A stretch of 64,000 nt of DNA from Hyphomicrobiaceae bacterium (GCA_022842785.1 JALHOW010000007.1:181984-245983), one strand, 5' to 3'; positions 18,483 to 28,045 are shown, counted from the stretch's first letter. The notes: a model not told the origin generated them from the sequence alone. Program-made: numbers and translations.

Positions 18483-19417
18483 GCGTGGCCTCCTGCTGCC
18501 GCCGGCGTGCTCATGCGGTAGCTGCCAGTCTGGCCGCCGAGGCGCATGATGAGGCTCAGCAGCAATTCGTGCGGCGGGCGATCCGTATGATGGACGAGCA
18601 ATGACCAGCCGAGGCGGCGCGCAATCTCCGCGAGACCGTCCCTGTGTTCGGCAAGGCGCTTGATGTAGTCCTCCCGCATCGTCTCGACACGATCGACGAT
18701 CCAGCGCTCGCCGGCAACCTCGGGGCCGAGGAATTCAGCGCGTCCCTCGTAGGGCAGCGTCTCCTCCGCAGGGTCCATGACTTGCACGAGATGTCCGCCG
18801 ACGCCAGCCGCCGCCAGCTCCTCGAGGCGCGGCCCGAGGGTGTCGAGCGGGTCGAGGAAGTCGCTGATGAGGATGGCTCCCGAATAGCGCGGCAGTCGAA
18901 TCTTCGGTGGCAGACTGGTGGTCAGAAGTGGCGACGCGATGTTCGTGAGGACGGTTTCGGCGATCACGGTCGCAGCCTTGCGGCTTGCGGTCGGACGACC
19001 GAGGCCGAGCAGGGCCACGCGCTCACCGCCGCGCACGAGCAACTCGGCAGCAGCCAGCATGAGCACGATCGCTCGGTCGCGCTTGGTGACTGTCGCGAGC
19101 TCGCTGTTGAAATCCATCGAGGGCGAGAGATCAGGCCAGAGCCAGACGGTGTGCGCGGCTTCCCACTCGCGCTCGCGCACGTACAACTGATCGGAGCTTG
19201 CGGAGCGGCGCCAGTCGATGAGCGTCGCCGCATCGGCACCCTCGAACTGACGGAACTGCCAGAAGGTCTCGCCCGGGCCGGCACGACGACGGCCATGAAT
19301 GCCGTGCGCGACCGTGCTTGCCACGCGGTTCGCCTCGATCACGAGGTCTGGCAAGCGGTCGGCGAGGCCATGCGCCTCGAGTTCGAGCCGGCCGACGGCA
19401 GTCCGGGCCGGGCTCAT
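18479..19417 (-). CDS. DUF58 domain protein (MoxR partner)
   Basis: 312 residues from the ATG at 19417, chosen because AAGGAG lies six bases upstream and the 76 residues of the longer in-frame extension look non-coding. The DUF58 core is clear: GETFWQFRQFEGADAATLIDW, then LYVREREWEAA, and a VWA-like strand LWPDLSPSMDF with DxSxS (Asp96, Ser98, Ser100). DUF58 proteins are the usual partners of MoxR AAA+ ATPases, and some carry a bound metal ion at this site. The stop overlaps the start of the DUF4159 gene (ATGA). It lies 103 bp after moxR on the same strand. Confidence 0.85.
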   Translation of the reverse strand: MSPARTAVGRLELEAHGLADRLPDLVIEANRVASTVAHGIHGRRRAGPGETFWQFRQFEGADAATLIDWRRSASSDQLYVREREWEAAHTVWLWPDLSPSMDFNSELATVTKRDRAIVLMLAAAELLVRGGERVALLGLGRPTASRKAATVIAETVLTNIASPLLTTSLPPKIRLPRYSGAILISDFLDPLDTLGPRLEELAAAGVGGHLVQVMDPAEETLPYEGRAEFLGPEVAGERWIVDRVETMREDYIKRLAEHRDGLAEIARRLGWSLLVHHTDRPPHELLLSLIMRLGGQTGSYRMSTPAAAGGHA

Positions 19418-19520
19418 GCCGGACTCCTTAGCGGCAATCTCCACCGGCGTCGCATGGCGTGTGCGGTCTCCGCCACCAGCAGGCTCCAAGAGAATGCGCG
19501 TGAGACGTCTATGGTTCGCC

Positions 19521-20519
19521 TCACGCGATGTTGGCGGCCAGCCGGCCGATGACGGCGCCGATCTGGCGGCCCTCGGCGCGGGCCGCAAAATTGAGCGCCA
19601 TGCGATGCTTGAGAACGGGCTCGGCGAGGGCGATAACGTCATCAACCGAGGGAGCTAGGCGTCCGTCGACGAGCGCCTTGGCGCGTACGGCGAGCATGAG
19701 CGCCTGGCTCGCGCGCGGGCCAGGACCCCAGGCGACGAACTTGTCGGTCTCGGCATCGGCACCTGTACCGGGGCGTGCTGTACGCACGAGCGTCAGGATC
19801 GCATCGACAACCTTGTCCGGGACGGGGATCTGGCGCACGAGGCGCTGGATGCTCATGAGTTCGGGGCCGGACAGGATCGGTTCGAGGCGGCGCTCTTCTG
19901 TTCCTGTTGTGGAGAACAGCATCCGCCGCTCGGCAGCGGTGTCGGGATAGTCGACGTCGACCTGCAGCAGGAAGCGGTCGAGCTGTGCTTCCGGCAGCGG
20001 ATAGGTGCCTTCCTGTTCGAGCGGGTTTTGCGTCGCCAGAACATGGAAGGGCGCGGGCACATCATGCCGCTGGCCGGCGACCGTGACGTGATGCTCCTGC
20101 ATGGCCTGCAGCAGCGCCGACTGCGTCTTAGGCGAAGCGCGGTTGATCTCGTCCGCCATGAGCAGCTGCGTGAAAACCGGTCCGCGAATGAAGCGGAAGC
20201 TGCGCCGTCCACCCTGCGCATCCTCGAGCACTTCAGCGCCGATGATGTCGGAGGGCATGAGGTCGGGGGTGAACTGGATGCGCTTGGCGTCGAGACCGAG
20301 CACGCGCCCGAGTGTCTCGACGAGGAGCGTCTTGGCGAGACCGGGAACGCCTATGAGCAGCGCGTGGCCGCCCGAGAGCAGCGTCACGAGCGTCTGCTCG
20401 ATGACCTTGTCCTGGCCGAAGATGACCGAGGCCGTGGCCTCGTGGACGCGCCGTACCCGCTCACCAGCGGCCTCGACGCGCGCGACGATGTTGTCCTGGG
20501 TATCGATTACTGTTGTCAT
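19521..20519 (-). CDS. MoxR-family AAA+ ATPase
   Basis: 332 residues. Walker A is GVPGLAKT (57-64), Walker B/sensor region LLMADEINRASPKTQSALLQAMQE, then HVLATQNPLEQEGTYPLPEAQLDRF, the most characteristic MoxR signature. The C-terminal lid includes VAWGPGPRASQAL. MoxR ATPases are chaperones that insert cofactors or remodel protein complexes together with VWA-domain partners; here those partners are the three downstream genes. It is the first gene of the operon. The 225-bp spacer to the divergent DUF1285 gene must hold its promoter. Confidence 0.92.
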   Translation of the reverse strand: MTTVIDTQDNIVARVEAAGERVRRVHEATASVIFGQDKVIEQTLVTLLSGGHALLIGVPGLAKTLLVETLGRVLGLDAKRIQFTPDLMPSDIIGAEVLEDAQGGRRSFRFIRGPVFTQLLMADEINRASPKTQSALLQAMQEHHVTVAGQRHDVPAPFHVLATQNPLEQEGTYPLPEAQLDRFLLQVDVDYPDTAAERRMLFSTTGTEERRLEPILSGPELMSIQRLVRQIPVPDKVVDAILTLVRTARPGTGADAETDKFVAWGPGPRASQALMLAVRAKALVDGRLAPSVDDVIALAEPVLKHRMALNFAARAEGRQIGAVIGRLAANIA

Positions 20520-20744
20520 GGCGCGATTATACTGCCGTTTTTCTGAGGTTGCGAAATTTTGAGGCAGCGAAGATGTTCAGATTATGGAGCCCAGTGCCGA
20601 TCAATTGAGCAGTCGGACCAAAATGAACCGTTTGACGTCGATCGCAAGGCCGCCGCGGACGCTGCGGGGGAACCGGCCGTATGCCGGACCGTTGGGATCG
20701 TATGGTGCCAAACGCGAGCTGCGCAACGCAAGCAAGGTCGCCTC

Positions 20745-21368
20745 ATGAGTCCACACGATATGCAAGGCAGCCGCCGGGAAACAAGTCAGGTTGACGCAGG
20801 GTCTGAGGGGCCGCGGTCGGCAGAAGCCACGCCGCTTGCGGGTCTGGAAGCCATGCTGCGCGCCCAGGACAAGGATCGCCTGCCGCCGGTCGACAGCTGG
20901 AATCCCCCTTATTGCGGGGATATCGGCATGGCCATCGCCGCGGACGGCACATGGTTCTACCAGGGGAGCCCGATCGGCCGGAAACCATTGGTGCGGCTTT
21001 TCTCGCGCGTACTGAGGCGTGATCTGGACGGCCGTCACTTTCTCGTGACCCCCGTCGAGAAGGTGTATGTCACGGTCGCAGATGCACCCTTCCTGGCGGT
21101 CGAGATGGAAGTTTCGGGGGAGGGGAGTGCGCAGGAGCTCATCTTCCGCACGAACGTGGACGATGTCGTGCGCTGCGGACCGGAAAATCCCATGCGGTTT
21201 GCGCCTGAGGCGGGGACGGGCGGACTGAAGCCCTACGTGCTCGTACGCGGCCGTCTCGAGGCGCTGGTGACACGCGCTCTCTACTACGACCTCGTGGAGA
21301 TGGCCGTCGAGGATGATGCGGGGCGCCTCGGGGTGTGGAGCGGTGGGGCGTTCTTCGCGATGACATGA
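20745..21368 (+). CDS. DUF1285 domain protein
   Basis: 207 residues from the ATG at 20745 (AAGG nine bases upstream); the frame is open further upstream but without family character. The DUF1285 core is recognisable: PPVDSWNPPYCGDIGMAIAADGTWFYQGSPI, RKPLVRLFSRVLRRD, FLVTPVEKVYVTVADAPFLAVEM and RNPMRF-like ENPMRFAPE. No enzyme activity is known for the family. It is divergent from moxR, an arrangement common in alphaproteobacteria, and is followed 128 bp later by the M20 hydrolase gene. Confidence 0.85.
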   Translation: MSPHDMQGSRRETSQVDAGSEGPRSAEATPLAGLEAMLRAQDKDRLPPVDSWNPPYCGDIGMAIAADGTWFYQGSPIGRKPLVRLFSRVLRRDLDGRHFLVTPVEKVYVTVADAPFLAVEMEVSGEGSAQELIFRTNVDDVVRCGPENPMRFAPEAGTGGLKPYVLVRGRLEALVTRALYYDLVEMAVEDDAGRLGVWSGGAFFAMT

Positions 21369-21496
21369 GTTTCACGGGCGGTGCGTTTGCCCGTGGGCGC
21401 GGCAACCTGCTCGAACAATCAGTCACCGAGGCTCTTCCCTGTCGCGCCAATGCCGGGGATAGTTCGCTCCGCAATGCCTGCCGCGGAGCCTCCTTC

Positions 21497-22732
21497 ATGA
21501 GCACGAATCTGTCCATCAATCCCGATCGCCTCTGGCAGTGCCTCATGGCCTCCGCCGAGATCGGGCGTACGCCGGCCGGTGGCATTCGCCGCCTCACGCT
21601 CAGCGACGAAGACAAGGTCGTGCGCGACATGTTCGCTGGATGGGTTCGCGCCGAGGGCTACGGTCTCAAGATCGACCGCCTCGGCTCCATGTTCGTGCGG
21701 CGCGAGGGCATCGATCCAAATGCCGCGCCGGTGCTGATCGGCAGCCACCTCGATACGCAGGCCAAGGGCGGGCGCTTCGACGGCATTCTCGGCGTTATGT
21801 CGGGGCTGGAGGTTCTCCGCACGCTCGACGAGCGGGGCATCAAGACCAAGCGGCCGATCGAAGTCGTGAACTGGACGAACGAGGAAGGCGCACGCTTTCC
21901 GCCGCCGATGCTGGCCTCACTCGTCTTCTCGGGCGGTGCGGACATCGAATGGGTGGAAGATCGCCGCGACAAGGAAGGTTTGCGTTTTGCCGATGAACTC
22001 GCGCGGATCGGTTATCGCGGTGAGGTACCGGTCGGCGGGCGCGAGATCGACAGCTACTTCGAGCTGCACATCGAGCAGGGGCCGAAGCTAGATGCAGTCG
22101 GCCTGCCGCTTGGCATTGTCACGGGCGGATTTGCGATGCAGGGCATGCGCATTGCCGTGCGCGGCGAGACCTCGCACGTCGGCCCGACGCCGATGATGCT
22201 CCGGCGCAATGCGCTCGTCGGCGCGTCGTATGTGGCTGTCGCGATCGACGACATCGGTTGGCGCTATGCACCCGAGGATGGCAAGACCAGCGTCGCGCGG
22301 CTCGATCTGAGACCGAATCTTCCGGGCATCCTCTCCGACGAGGCGGATCTGTGGATCGATTTCCGTCATCCCAAGAAGGAGCGCCTGCCCGATATGGTCG
22401 CCGAGGTCGAGGCGGCCGTGGTCGAGTCGGCGCGCCGCTCACACACGAACATCGAGATTGCCGAGCGCTGGGGATTCGGCGGCCTGACGTTCGATCCGGG
22501 ACTGATTGCGCTCATACGCGAGACGGCGAAGCGTCTCGGCGTGCCGTCGATGGATATCGAGACGCAGGCCGGGCACGATTCCTACAACATGACGCGCGTG
22601 TGCCCGTCGGCGATGATCTTCACGCCGTGCAAGGGTGGGATCAGCCACAACGAGGCGGAGGACATCGATTTCGCGGCGACTGTGCCGGGCGTCAATGTCC
22701 TCCTGCACGCGGTGATCGCGCGGGCGTCGTGA
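21497..22732 (+). CDS. M20-family Zn hydrolase (N-carbamoyl-amino-acid/ureidopropionase type)
   Basis: 411 residues. The hydantoinase/carbamoylase subgroup of M20 peptidases is indicated by SHLDTQAKGGRFDG (His84, Asp95), NWTNEEGARF (Glu129/Glu130), ELHIEQGP, GETSHVGPTPM and QAGHDSYNM, which supply the two-metal site and dimer lid. Enzymes of this subgroup cleave N-carbamoyl-L-amino acids, beta-ureidopropionate or allantoate, releasing ammonia and CO2. The start at 21497 gives the usual N-terminus; the longer frame upstream has no ribosome site. It ends three bases before the convergent unknown gene. With nearby amidase and formamidase genes it points to use of amide nitrogen. Confidence 0.88.
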   Translation: MSTNLSINPDRLWQCLMASAEIGRTPAGGIRRLTLSDEDKVVRDMFAGWVRAEGYGLKIDRLGSMFVRREGIDPNAAPVLIGSHLDTQAKGGRFDGILGVMSGLEVLRTLDERGIKTKRPIEVVNWTNEEGARFPPPMLASLVFSGGADIEWVEDRRDKEGLRFADELARIGYRGEVPVGGREIDSYFELHIEQGPKLDAVGLPLGIVTGGFAMQGMRIAVRGETSHVGPTPMMLRRNALVGASYVAVAIDDIGWRYAPEDGKTSVARLDLRPNLPGILSDEADLWIDFRHPKKERLPDMVAEVEAAVVESARRSHTNIEIAERWGFGGLTFDPGLIALIRETAKRLGVPSMDIETQAGHDSYNMTRVCPSAMIFTPCKGGISHNEAEDIDFAATVPGVNVLLHAVIARAS

Positions 22733-22735
22733 GGC

Positions 22736-23347
22736 TCACACTTTGATCCATGTCTCCGAGAAGGCGAGCATGGCCGTCGTGATGGTCTGACCTGCAACCT
22801 GTCGCGGGATCGGCTTGCCTGGGAGCCGCTTGCCGTTGACGGTGATCGAGGCCTCGCTGCAGCCGACGAACAGGCTCGGCATCCAGTGGCGGCCCGTCGC
22901 CGACTTGTCGGGCGGGAGCGCGAAGCAGAAGGGCTCGCCGAGTCCGCTCCACGCGAGTTCGACGTTGAGATCGCCCGCCTTGAGCGTCTCTTGGTAGGCT
23001 GAGCCGGGATCGCCCGAGGCAACGACGCTGTCGAGCTTGCGGTAGGTTACGCCCGCGAGGCCGGGCAGTCCCTTATAGCTCCCGAAGTTCGAGACGAAAT
23101 CGGCGACGAGGTAGCGCGCCAGCGCCTCGTTGTCGTGCAGCACGTAGTTCGCGCGCGCGGCAGGCGGGTTCGCTTCCTGAGGTGACTGCATCAGGACGAG
23201 TGCATGGCCGCGGCCGTGGGGCGAGAGCACGACGCGGAAGAAGCTCGCAAGGCTGACGAACGGTCCGTCAGGTGTCTCCTTGAGGGAGATGCCGGGGTTC
23301 TCTCCGGACCATTCCACAATGCCTGGAAATGTCGTGGGCTCGGGCAT
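22736..23347 (-). CDS. conserved-looking hypothetical protein
   Basis: 203 residues from an ATG preceded by GAGGAAATC. It has no signal peptide or membrane segment. The sequence is well behaved (IVEWSGENPGISLKETPDG, SFFRVVLSPHGRGHALVLMQSP, WMPSLFVGCSEASITVNGKRLPGKPIPR, TAMLAFSETWIKV) and its codon use matches the neighbours, so the gene is real, but I do not recognise the family. It is a single gene between the M20 hydrolase (convergent, 3 bp) and the GMC oxidoreductase (divergent, 232 bp). Confidence 0.65.
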   Translation of the reverse strand: MPEPTTFPGIVEWSGENPGISLKETPDGPFVSLASFFRVVLSPHGRGHALVLMQSPQEANPPAARANYVLHDNEALARYLVADFVSNFGSYKGLPGLAGVTYRKLDSVVASGDPGSAYQETLKAGDLNVELAWSGLGEPFCFALPPDKSATGRHWMPSLFVGCSEASITVNGKRLPGKPIPRQVAGQTITTAMLAFSETWIKV

Positions 23348-23579
23348 GATTTCCTCCTGTTCAATGCCATGAATGTACTTATTGGGCGGGTGCCAAGGGC
23401 ATCTTAGGGGAGGGAGGTGGCGGCGGCTATCTCCGTCCGGTGTGATCTGGAGGCCTCCGCAATGTGCGTGCAATGCAGCCCGGTACCATCATTCGAGTAC
23501 TGGTCATCTGCGGCCCGACATTGGTAGGAATGTCGCGACAGCGGACGCGAAGTCCGCGGCACACGGGGCAGGGAGCACC

Positions 23580-25175
23580 ATGGAGCAGTATGACTATATC
23601 GTCGTCGGCGCAGGGTCGGCCGGCGCGGCACTCGCATCGCGTCTCAGCGAGAACCCGAAGAACAGCGTTCTTCTCGTCGAAGCAGGCCCCGCGAGTCATA
23701 TCTACTCGTGGCTCCCGGTCAGCTTCGGCCTTCTGATCCATAATCCCGCAGCCAACTGGCTGTACGAGTCGGAGCCCGAGGAATGCACGGGCAACCGCAA
23801 GATCCCGGTACCGCGCGGCAAGGTGGTCGGCGGATCGAGCGCGATCAACGGCCTCGTGTGGGTGCGCGGTCAGCCGCTCGACTACAATACGTGGGCGCAG
23901 ATGGGCGCGCGCGGCTGGAGCTGGAACGACGTCGCGCCGGTTTTCACGAAGATCGAGAACTACGAGGGCGGCCCCGAGAATGGCCGTGGCACCGATGGCC
24001 CGCTCAAGGTCTCGGTCGTGCCTGATCAAAACCCGCTTTACGACGCACTCTTCAAGGCTGGCGAACAGGCTGGCCACAAGATCACCAAGGACTACAACGC
24101 CGAGGATCAGGAAGGCATCGGCAAGACGCAGACGAGCATCCACAAGGGCATTCGGATGAGCGTCTCGCGGTGCTACCTCAAGCCCGCGATGAAGCGGTCG
24201 AACCTGCGCGTGATTGCGGACGCCCCGACGCGCCGGATCGTTCTCGAAGGCAAGCGCTGCGTCGGCATCGTCTACGAAAGGTATGGCCGGCAGATCGAGG
24301 TGCGGGCGAACCGCGAGGTGATCCTGTCGGCGGGCGCGGTGGCGACACCGCAGCTGCTCGAGCTTTCGGGCATCGGGCGCCCCGAGGTCCTGAAGCAGTT
24401 CGGCATCGAGGTGAAGCACGCGCTGCCCGCAGTGGGCGAGAACCTTCGCGACCACATCAATGCCCGCGGAATCTGGCACGTGAAAGTGCCAAGCGTGTCC
24501 TACAACACGAGAGCGCGCGGTTTCGGCGCCGTGAGAGAAGCGTTGAAGTACGCGACGACGCGCGGCGGCTTCCTCAGTCTGCCGTCGGCGCCGCTGCTCG
24601 CCTTCCTCAAGACGCAGAAGGAAATGGAGACGCCGGACGTCCAGATGCACATCGTGCCGTACTCGGTGAAGGATCCGAAGCGGCGCATCCTGCAGGAATT
24701 CCCGTCGATGACGCTCTCGGTGTACCAGCTGCGCCCGGAGAGCCTCGGCTCGATCCATATCCGCTCGGCCGATCCGAACGATCAGCCGAAGATCCTGTTC
24801 AACTTCCTGACGAACCCGATCGATCAGCAGTGCATGGTCGACGGCTTCAAGATGGTGCGGAAAATCGTGAGCCAGCCGGCGCTCGATCTCTATCGTGGCG
24901 ACGAGTACGACCCGGGCGCCAAGGCCAAGACGGATGACGAGATCCTGTCTTGGATCCGCAACAACTCACAGACCGCCTATCACCCGATCGGCACATGCCG
25001 CATGGGACCGGCGGGACCGAATACGGTTGTCGACGATAAGCTGAAGGTGCACGGCATCGAGGGCTTGCGGATCGCAGACGCCTCGATCTTCCCGACCATG
25101 CCGTCGGGCAATACGAACGCGCCGTCGATCATGGTTGGCGAGAAGGCGGCGCAGATCATCAAGGCCGCGGCATAG
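23580..25175 (+). CDS. GMC-family FAD oxidoreductase (choline dehydrogenase-like)
   Basis: 531 residues from the ATG at 23580 (GGGAG upstream). The N-terminal Rossmann motif VVGAGSAGAALASRLSE (8-24), the ARGKVVGGSSAING-type signature PRGKVVGGSSAINGLVW, the second GMC signature GAVATPQLLELSGIG, and the C-terminal AYHPIGTCRMG with the active-site His are all present. These flavoproteins oxidise alcohols, most often choline, aliphatic or polyethylene-glycol alcohols. No betaine genes adjoin, so choline is not specifically supported. The TfoX-domain gene follows after 11 bp and is probably co-transcribed. Confidence 0.9.
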   Translation: MEQYDYIVVGAGSAGAALASRLSENPKNSVLLVEAGPASHIYSWLPVSFGLLIHNPAANWLYESEPEECTGNRKIPVPRGKVVGGSSAINGLVWVRGQPLDYNTWAQMGARGWSWNDVAPVFTKIENYEGGPENGRGTDGPLKVSVVPDQNPLYDALFKAGEQAGHKITKDYNAEDQEGIGKTQTSIHKGIRMSVSRCYLKPAMKRSNLRVIADAPTRRIVLEGKRCVGIVYERYGRQIEVRANREVILSAGAVATPQLLELSGIGRPEVLKQFGIEVKHALPAVGENLRDHINARGIWHVKVPSVSYNTRARGFGAVREALKYATTRGGFLSLPSAPLLAFLKTQKEMETPDVQMHIVPYSVKDPKRRILQEFPSMTLSVYQLRPESLGSIHIRSADPNDQPKILFNFLTNPIDQQCMVDGFKMVRKIVSQPALDLYRGDEYDPGAKAKTDDEILSWIRNNSQTAYHPIGTCRMGPAGPNTVVDDKLKVHGIEGLRIADASIFPTMPSGNTNAPSIMVGEKAAQIIKAAA

Positions 25176-25186
25176 GAGCACGGTGC

Positions 25187-25600
25187 ATGTCTGCGGATGC
25201 CGCACTGATCGCGCATCTGATGGACGTGCTCCGCCCACTCGGCGGTGTTGCCCCGCGTCGGATGTTCGGTGGTGCGGGCATCTTCAGGGATGGGCTCATG
25301 TTCGCGCTCATCTCCGATGATGCGCTGTACCTGAAGGCCGACGCGACGACAGTCCCGGATTTCGAGGCGGAAGGTCTCGGGCCCTTTACCTACGAGACGA
25401 AAAACGGCGCGCGCTCACTTCCCTCCTACTGGCGCGCGCCAGAGCGTCTGCTGGACGATGACGACGAGATGCGCGTCTGGTGTCGGCGCGCCGCCGAGGT
25501 GGCGACGCGCGCGGCGAAGAAGCCCAAGGACAAGAAATCCGTCAAGCGTAGCCCGGCGGCGGTACGAAGCCGCCGATCTCGCGCTCGACAAAACGACTGA
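25187..25600 (+). CDS. TfoX N-terminal domain protein
   Basis: 137 residues. The TfoX-N domain covers residues 8-105: LMDVLRPLGGVAPRRMFGGAGIFRDGLMFALISDDALYLK is the family core, then PFTYETKNGARSLPSYWRAPERLLDD. The tail is lysine/arginine rich (AAKKPKDKKSVKRS). TfoX-N proteins are small cytoplasmic proteins related to competence regulators, but in alphaproteobacteria no competence role is shown. The last 59 bp overlap the 3' end of the convergent amidase gene, so the basic tail is encoded in shared DNA. Confidence 0.82.
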   Translation: MSADAALIAHLMDVLRPLGGVAPRRMFGGAGIFRDGLMFALISDDALYLKADATTVPDFEAEGLGPFTYETKNGARSLPSYWRAPERLLDDDDEMRVWCRRAAEVATRAAKKPKDKKSVKRSPAAVRSRRSRARQND

Positions 25601-26993
25601 AGGCGACAGCCGTCTTGTCGTGGCCGTGCCGTGCGATCGCCTGATAACCGACGGGCAGTCCCGACTTCGTGAGCCCTGCGGGGCCGACGGTCGAGGGCAG
25701 GTAGACGACACCCGAATAGCCGGCCCAGAAAAGCTGGGATGTTGTCGGCTGCGGCTTGCCATTGATCGGAATAGTGCGCCGCCAGCGCTCGCCGGACTGG
25801 TCATGCGGCCACGCTGCGGACGAGGCCGCCGGGCAGAGCAGGATGTCCCAGTCCTTGAAGAAGGCATCGAAGGCGAAGCGCAGCTTGTGGCGCTCGTTGT
25901 TGAGCGGCAGCCAGGCGCGATGGGGAAGGTCGACGCCCTTCACCATTAGATCGAGATACTGATCTGGATTGGCACCAGCAGCGGTAAGCGCGGCCTTCCA
26001 ACCCGCGATGTCGGCGTCGGGCGTGCGGGCCGAGGTCGCCGAGCGCAGGAGCAGCACGTAGATCTCGTGCAGACGCTTGGTGTCGATCTGCGGCTCGATT
26101 TCCTTCACGGTGGCGCCGGCTTTTGCAAGCTTCTCGACGAGCGTCTGCAGGATGTTCGCGTACTCGCTGTCGATCTCGCAGTTGGGATCGCGAAGTTTCA
26201 CCGCAACCTTGAGGCCTTTGAGTGAGGTCGCCTTCGCCTCCGGCAGCTGGAGCTTCCAGCAATTCTCCTCGATCTCGTCGGCGCCACTCATGACGTCGAG
26301 CATGACATCGAGGTCGGCGGCTCCGCGCGTGATCGGCCCGACGCATGAGATATCGCCCGGTGCGAAGCTGTTAGGCAGTGAATGGCGGCGCAGCGGAATG
26401 ATGCCGTACGTGGGTTTCAGACCGAAAACGCCGCAGTAATGCGCGGGATTACGGATCGAGGCGCCGATGTCGCTGCCGGCTTCGACACCGGTGAGCCCGG
26501 CCGCCAGCGCTGCCGCCGAACCGCCCGAGGAGCCGCCCGGCGTAACCGCCGTGTTCCAGGGATTGTTCGTCGCGCCATAGATGGGATTGTAGCTCTGCCA
26601 GTCGGCGAGCAGCACCGGCACGTTGGTCTTGCCGAAGAGATTGACGCCGGCCTTCTCCAGCCGCTCGACGGCGAGTGCACTCGTCTCGGTGATGTTGTTC
26701 TTGTATTCGGGAAGGCCCCAGGTCGTCGGCGAGCCGGGCACCTGGTAGCTCTCCTTGATCGTCATGGGGACGCCGTGCAGCGGACCCCAGACCTCGCCGC
26801 GCGCGAGCGCCGCATCGGCTTCCCGCGCACGCTTGCGCCCGCGTTCTGCGTCCATCCAGATGACGGCATTGAGCTTGGGATTGTACTTCTCGATGCGCGC
26901 GAGGAAGTGCTCCAGCACCTCGACGGCCGATGCCTTCTTCGAGCGGATGAGCTCGGCAAGTTCGACGGCTGACTTGAAATGCAAGTTGTCCAT
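25542..26993 (-). CDS. amidase-signature family amidase
   Basis: 483 residues. The Ser-cisSer-Lys triad is visible: Lys80 in PMTIKES, Ser155 in the PGGSSGGSAAALAAG signature and the nucleophile Ser179 in GSDIGASIRNPA. Members hydrolyse aliphatic, aryl or peptide amides in the cytoplasm. The gene lies 16 bp downstream of an SDR gene on the same strand, so the two form an operon. Its 3' end overlaps the TfoX gene by 59 bp. Length is normal. Substrate cannot be read, but acetamidase/formamidase and carbamoylase genes are close. Confidence 0.9.
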   Translation of the reverse strand: MDNLHFKSAVELAELIRSKKASAVEVLEHFLARIEKYNPKLNAVIWMDAERGRKRAREADAALARGEVWGPLHGVPMTIKESYQVPGSPTTWGLPEYKNNITETSALAVERLEKAGVNLFGKTNVPVLLADWQSYNPIYGATNNPWNTAVTPGGSSGGSAAALAAGLTGVEAGSDIGASIRNPAHYCGVFGLKPTYGIIPLRRHSLPNSFAPGDISCVGPITRGAADLDVMLDVMSGADEIEENCWKLQLPEAKATSLKGLKVAVKLRDPNCEIDSEYANILQTLVEKLAKAGATVKEIEPQIDTKRLHEIYVLLLRSATSARTPDADIAGWKAALTAAGANPDQYLDLMVKGVDLPHRAWLPLNNERHKLRFAFDAFFKDWDILLCPAASSAAWPHDQSGERWRRTIPINGKPQPTTSQLFWAGYSGVVYLPSTVGPAGLTKSGLPVGYQAIARHGHDKTAVAFSRFVEREIGGFVPPPGYA

Positions 26994-27009
26994 GCGTGGC
27001 TCCGTTGGG

Positions 27010-27834
27010 TCACTGACCTGTCGTGCGAGGCATCGCGCCGCACATGACGCCGCCGTCGATGACCAGCTCCGAGCCGGTCATGTACTTCGAAGAATCCGAT
27101 GCGAGGAAGAGTACGCCATCGGCGATCACCTGGGCCTCCGCGACGTAGTTGAGTGGGATCATCCAGAGTGAGCGCTCGCGCGGATCGATTGGCCGATTGT
27201 TGTGTGCACCCGTGGCGCCGGTCGGGATCTTGTTCCAGATGGGCGTATCGATGACGCCGGGATGCACGGAGTTCACGCGAATACCATCCTTGGCAGCGGC
27301 ACATTCGAGTGCGACCGACTTGGCAAAGAGTCTCACGCCGCCCTTCGTCGCAGAGTATCCCGCGAGACCAGCCGAACCTCTGAGGCCCGCAATCGAAGAC
27401 ATCATGATCACGGACCCGCCCTGGCCCGTGCGACGCATGGCCGGAATGCCGTACTTCACCGTGAGGAACACGCCGTCGAGGTTGATCGCATTCTGGCGCT
27501 GCCAGTCGGCAAGCGACATCTCGAGGATCGGCACCATGATGCCGATGCCGGCGTTCGCGACGAGGATGTGAATCCCGCCGAATGCCTTCTCCGCGGCCGC
27601 GATGACCTCGGGCCAGCGCGCCTCGCTGGTCACGTCCTGCTGGAGGAAGATCGCCTTGCCGCCATCCGCGACGATCTTCTCCGCAAGTGCGCTGCCCCGA
27701 GCTGCGTCGATGTCGGTGATGACGAGACTGGCGCCTTCGCGCGCAAGTGTCAGCGAGCAGGCCTCCCCGATGCCCGAGGCGCCACCCGTGACGAGTGCCA
27801 CCTTACCTGCAACCTGACCACCCTTCTCTGCCAT
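27010..27834 (-). CDS. short-chain dehydrogenase/reductase
   Basis: 274 residues from the ATG at 27834; a further upstream start at 27918 lacks a ribosome site. It has the classical SDR motifs: TGGASGIGE cofactor loop, NAG in LVANAGIG, catalytic Ser in MMSSIAG, and YSATK (Tyr and Lys). DID after the second strand (VITDIDAARG) favours NAD(H). C-terminal IDGG is also typical. It reduces or oxidises an alcohol/ketone of unknown identity. The amidase gene follows 16 bp downstream; a divergent CoA transferase begins 211 bp away. Confidence 0.9.
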   Translation of the reverse strand: MAEKGGQVAGKVALVTGGASGIGEACSLTLAREGASLVITDIDAARGSALAEKIVADGGKAIFLQQDVTSEARWPEVIAAAEKAFGGIHILVANAGIGIMVPILEMSLADWQRQNAINLDGVFLTVKYGIPAMRRTGQGGSVIMMSSIAGLRGSAGLAGYSATKGGVRLFAKSVALECAAAKDGIRVNSVHPGVIDTPIWNKIPTGATGAHNNRPIDPRERSLWMIPLNYVAEAQVIADGVLFLASDSSKYMTGSELVIDGGVMCGAMPRTTGQ

Positions 27835-28045
27835 CGTCCACTCTCCCTGGAAATGCACCCGCGTCCGCGGGCTTTGCGTGCCGGGCAGGTTAGGCATTTC
27901 GGCGCGGCCGCGCCACACGTGCCACCGCCGGGAATGGCGCTCTTCGGAATTTGCGGGACGCGGCCTGGGGCGGTTGCGCTTGCGCGCTCATGTGCATTCG
28001 GTCAATGCTCAGGCCAAAATTCGCCAGATGGCTGGGAGGTTCAGA

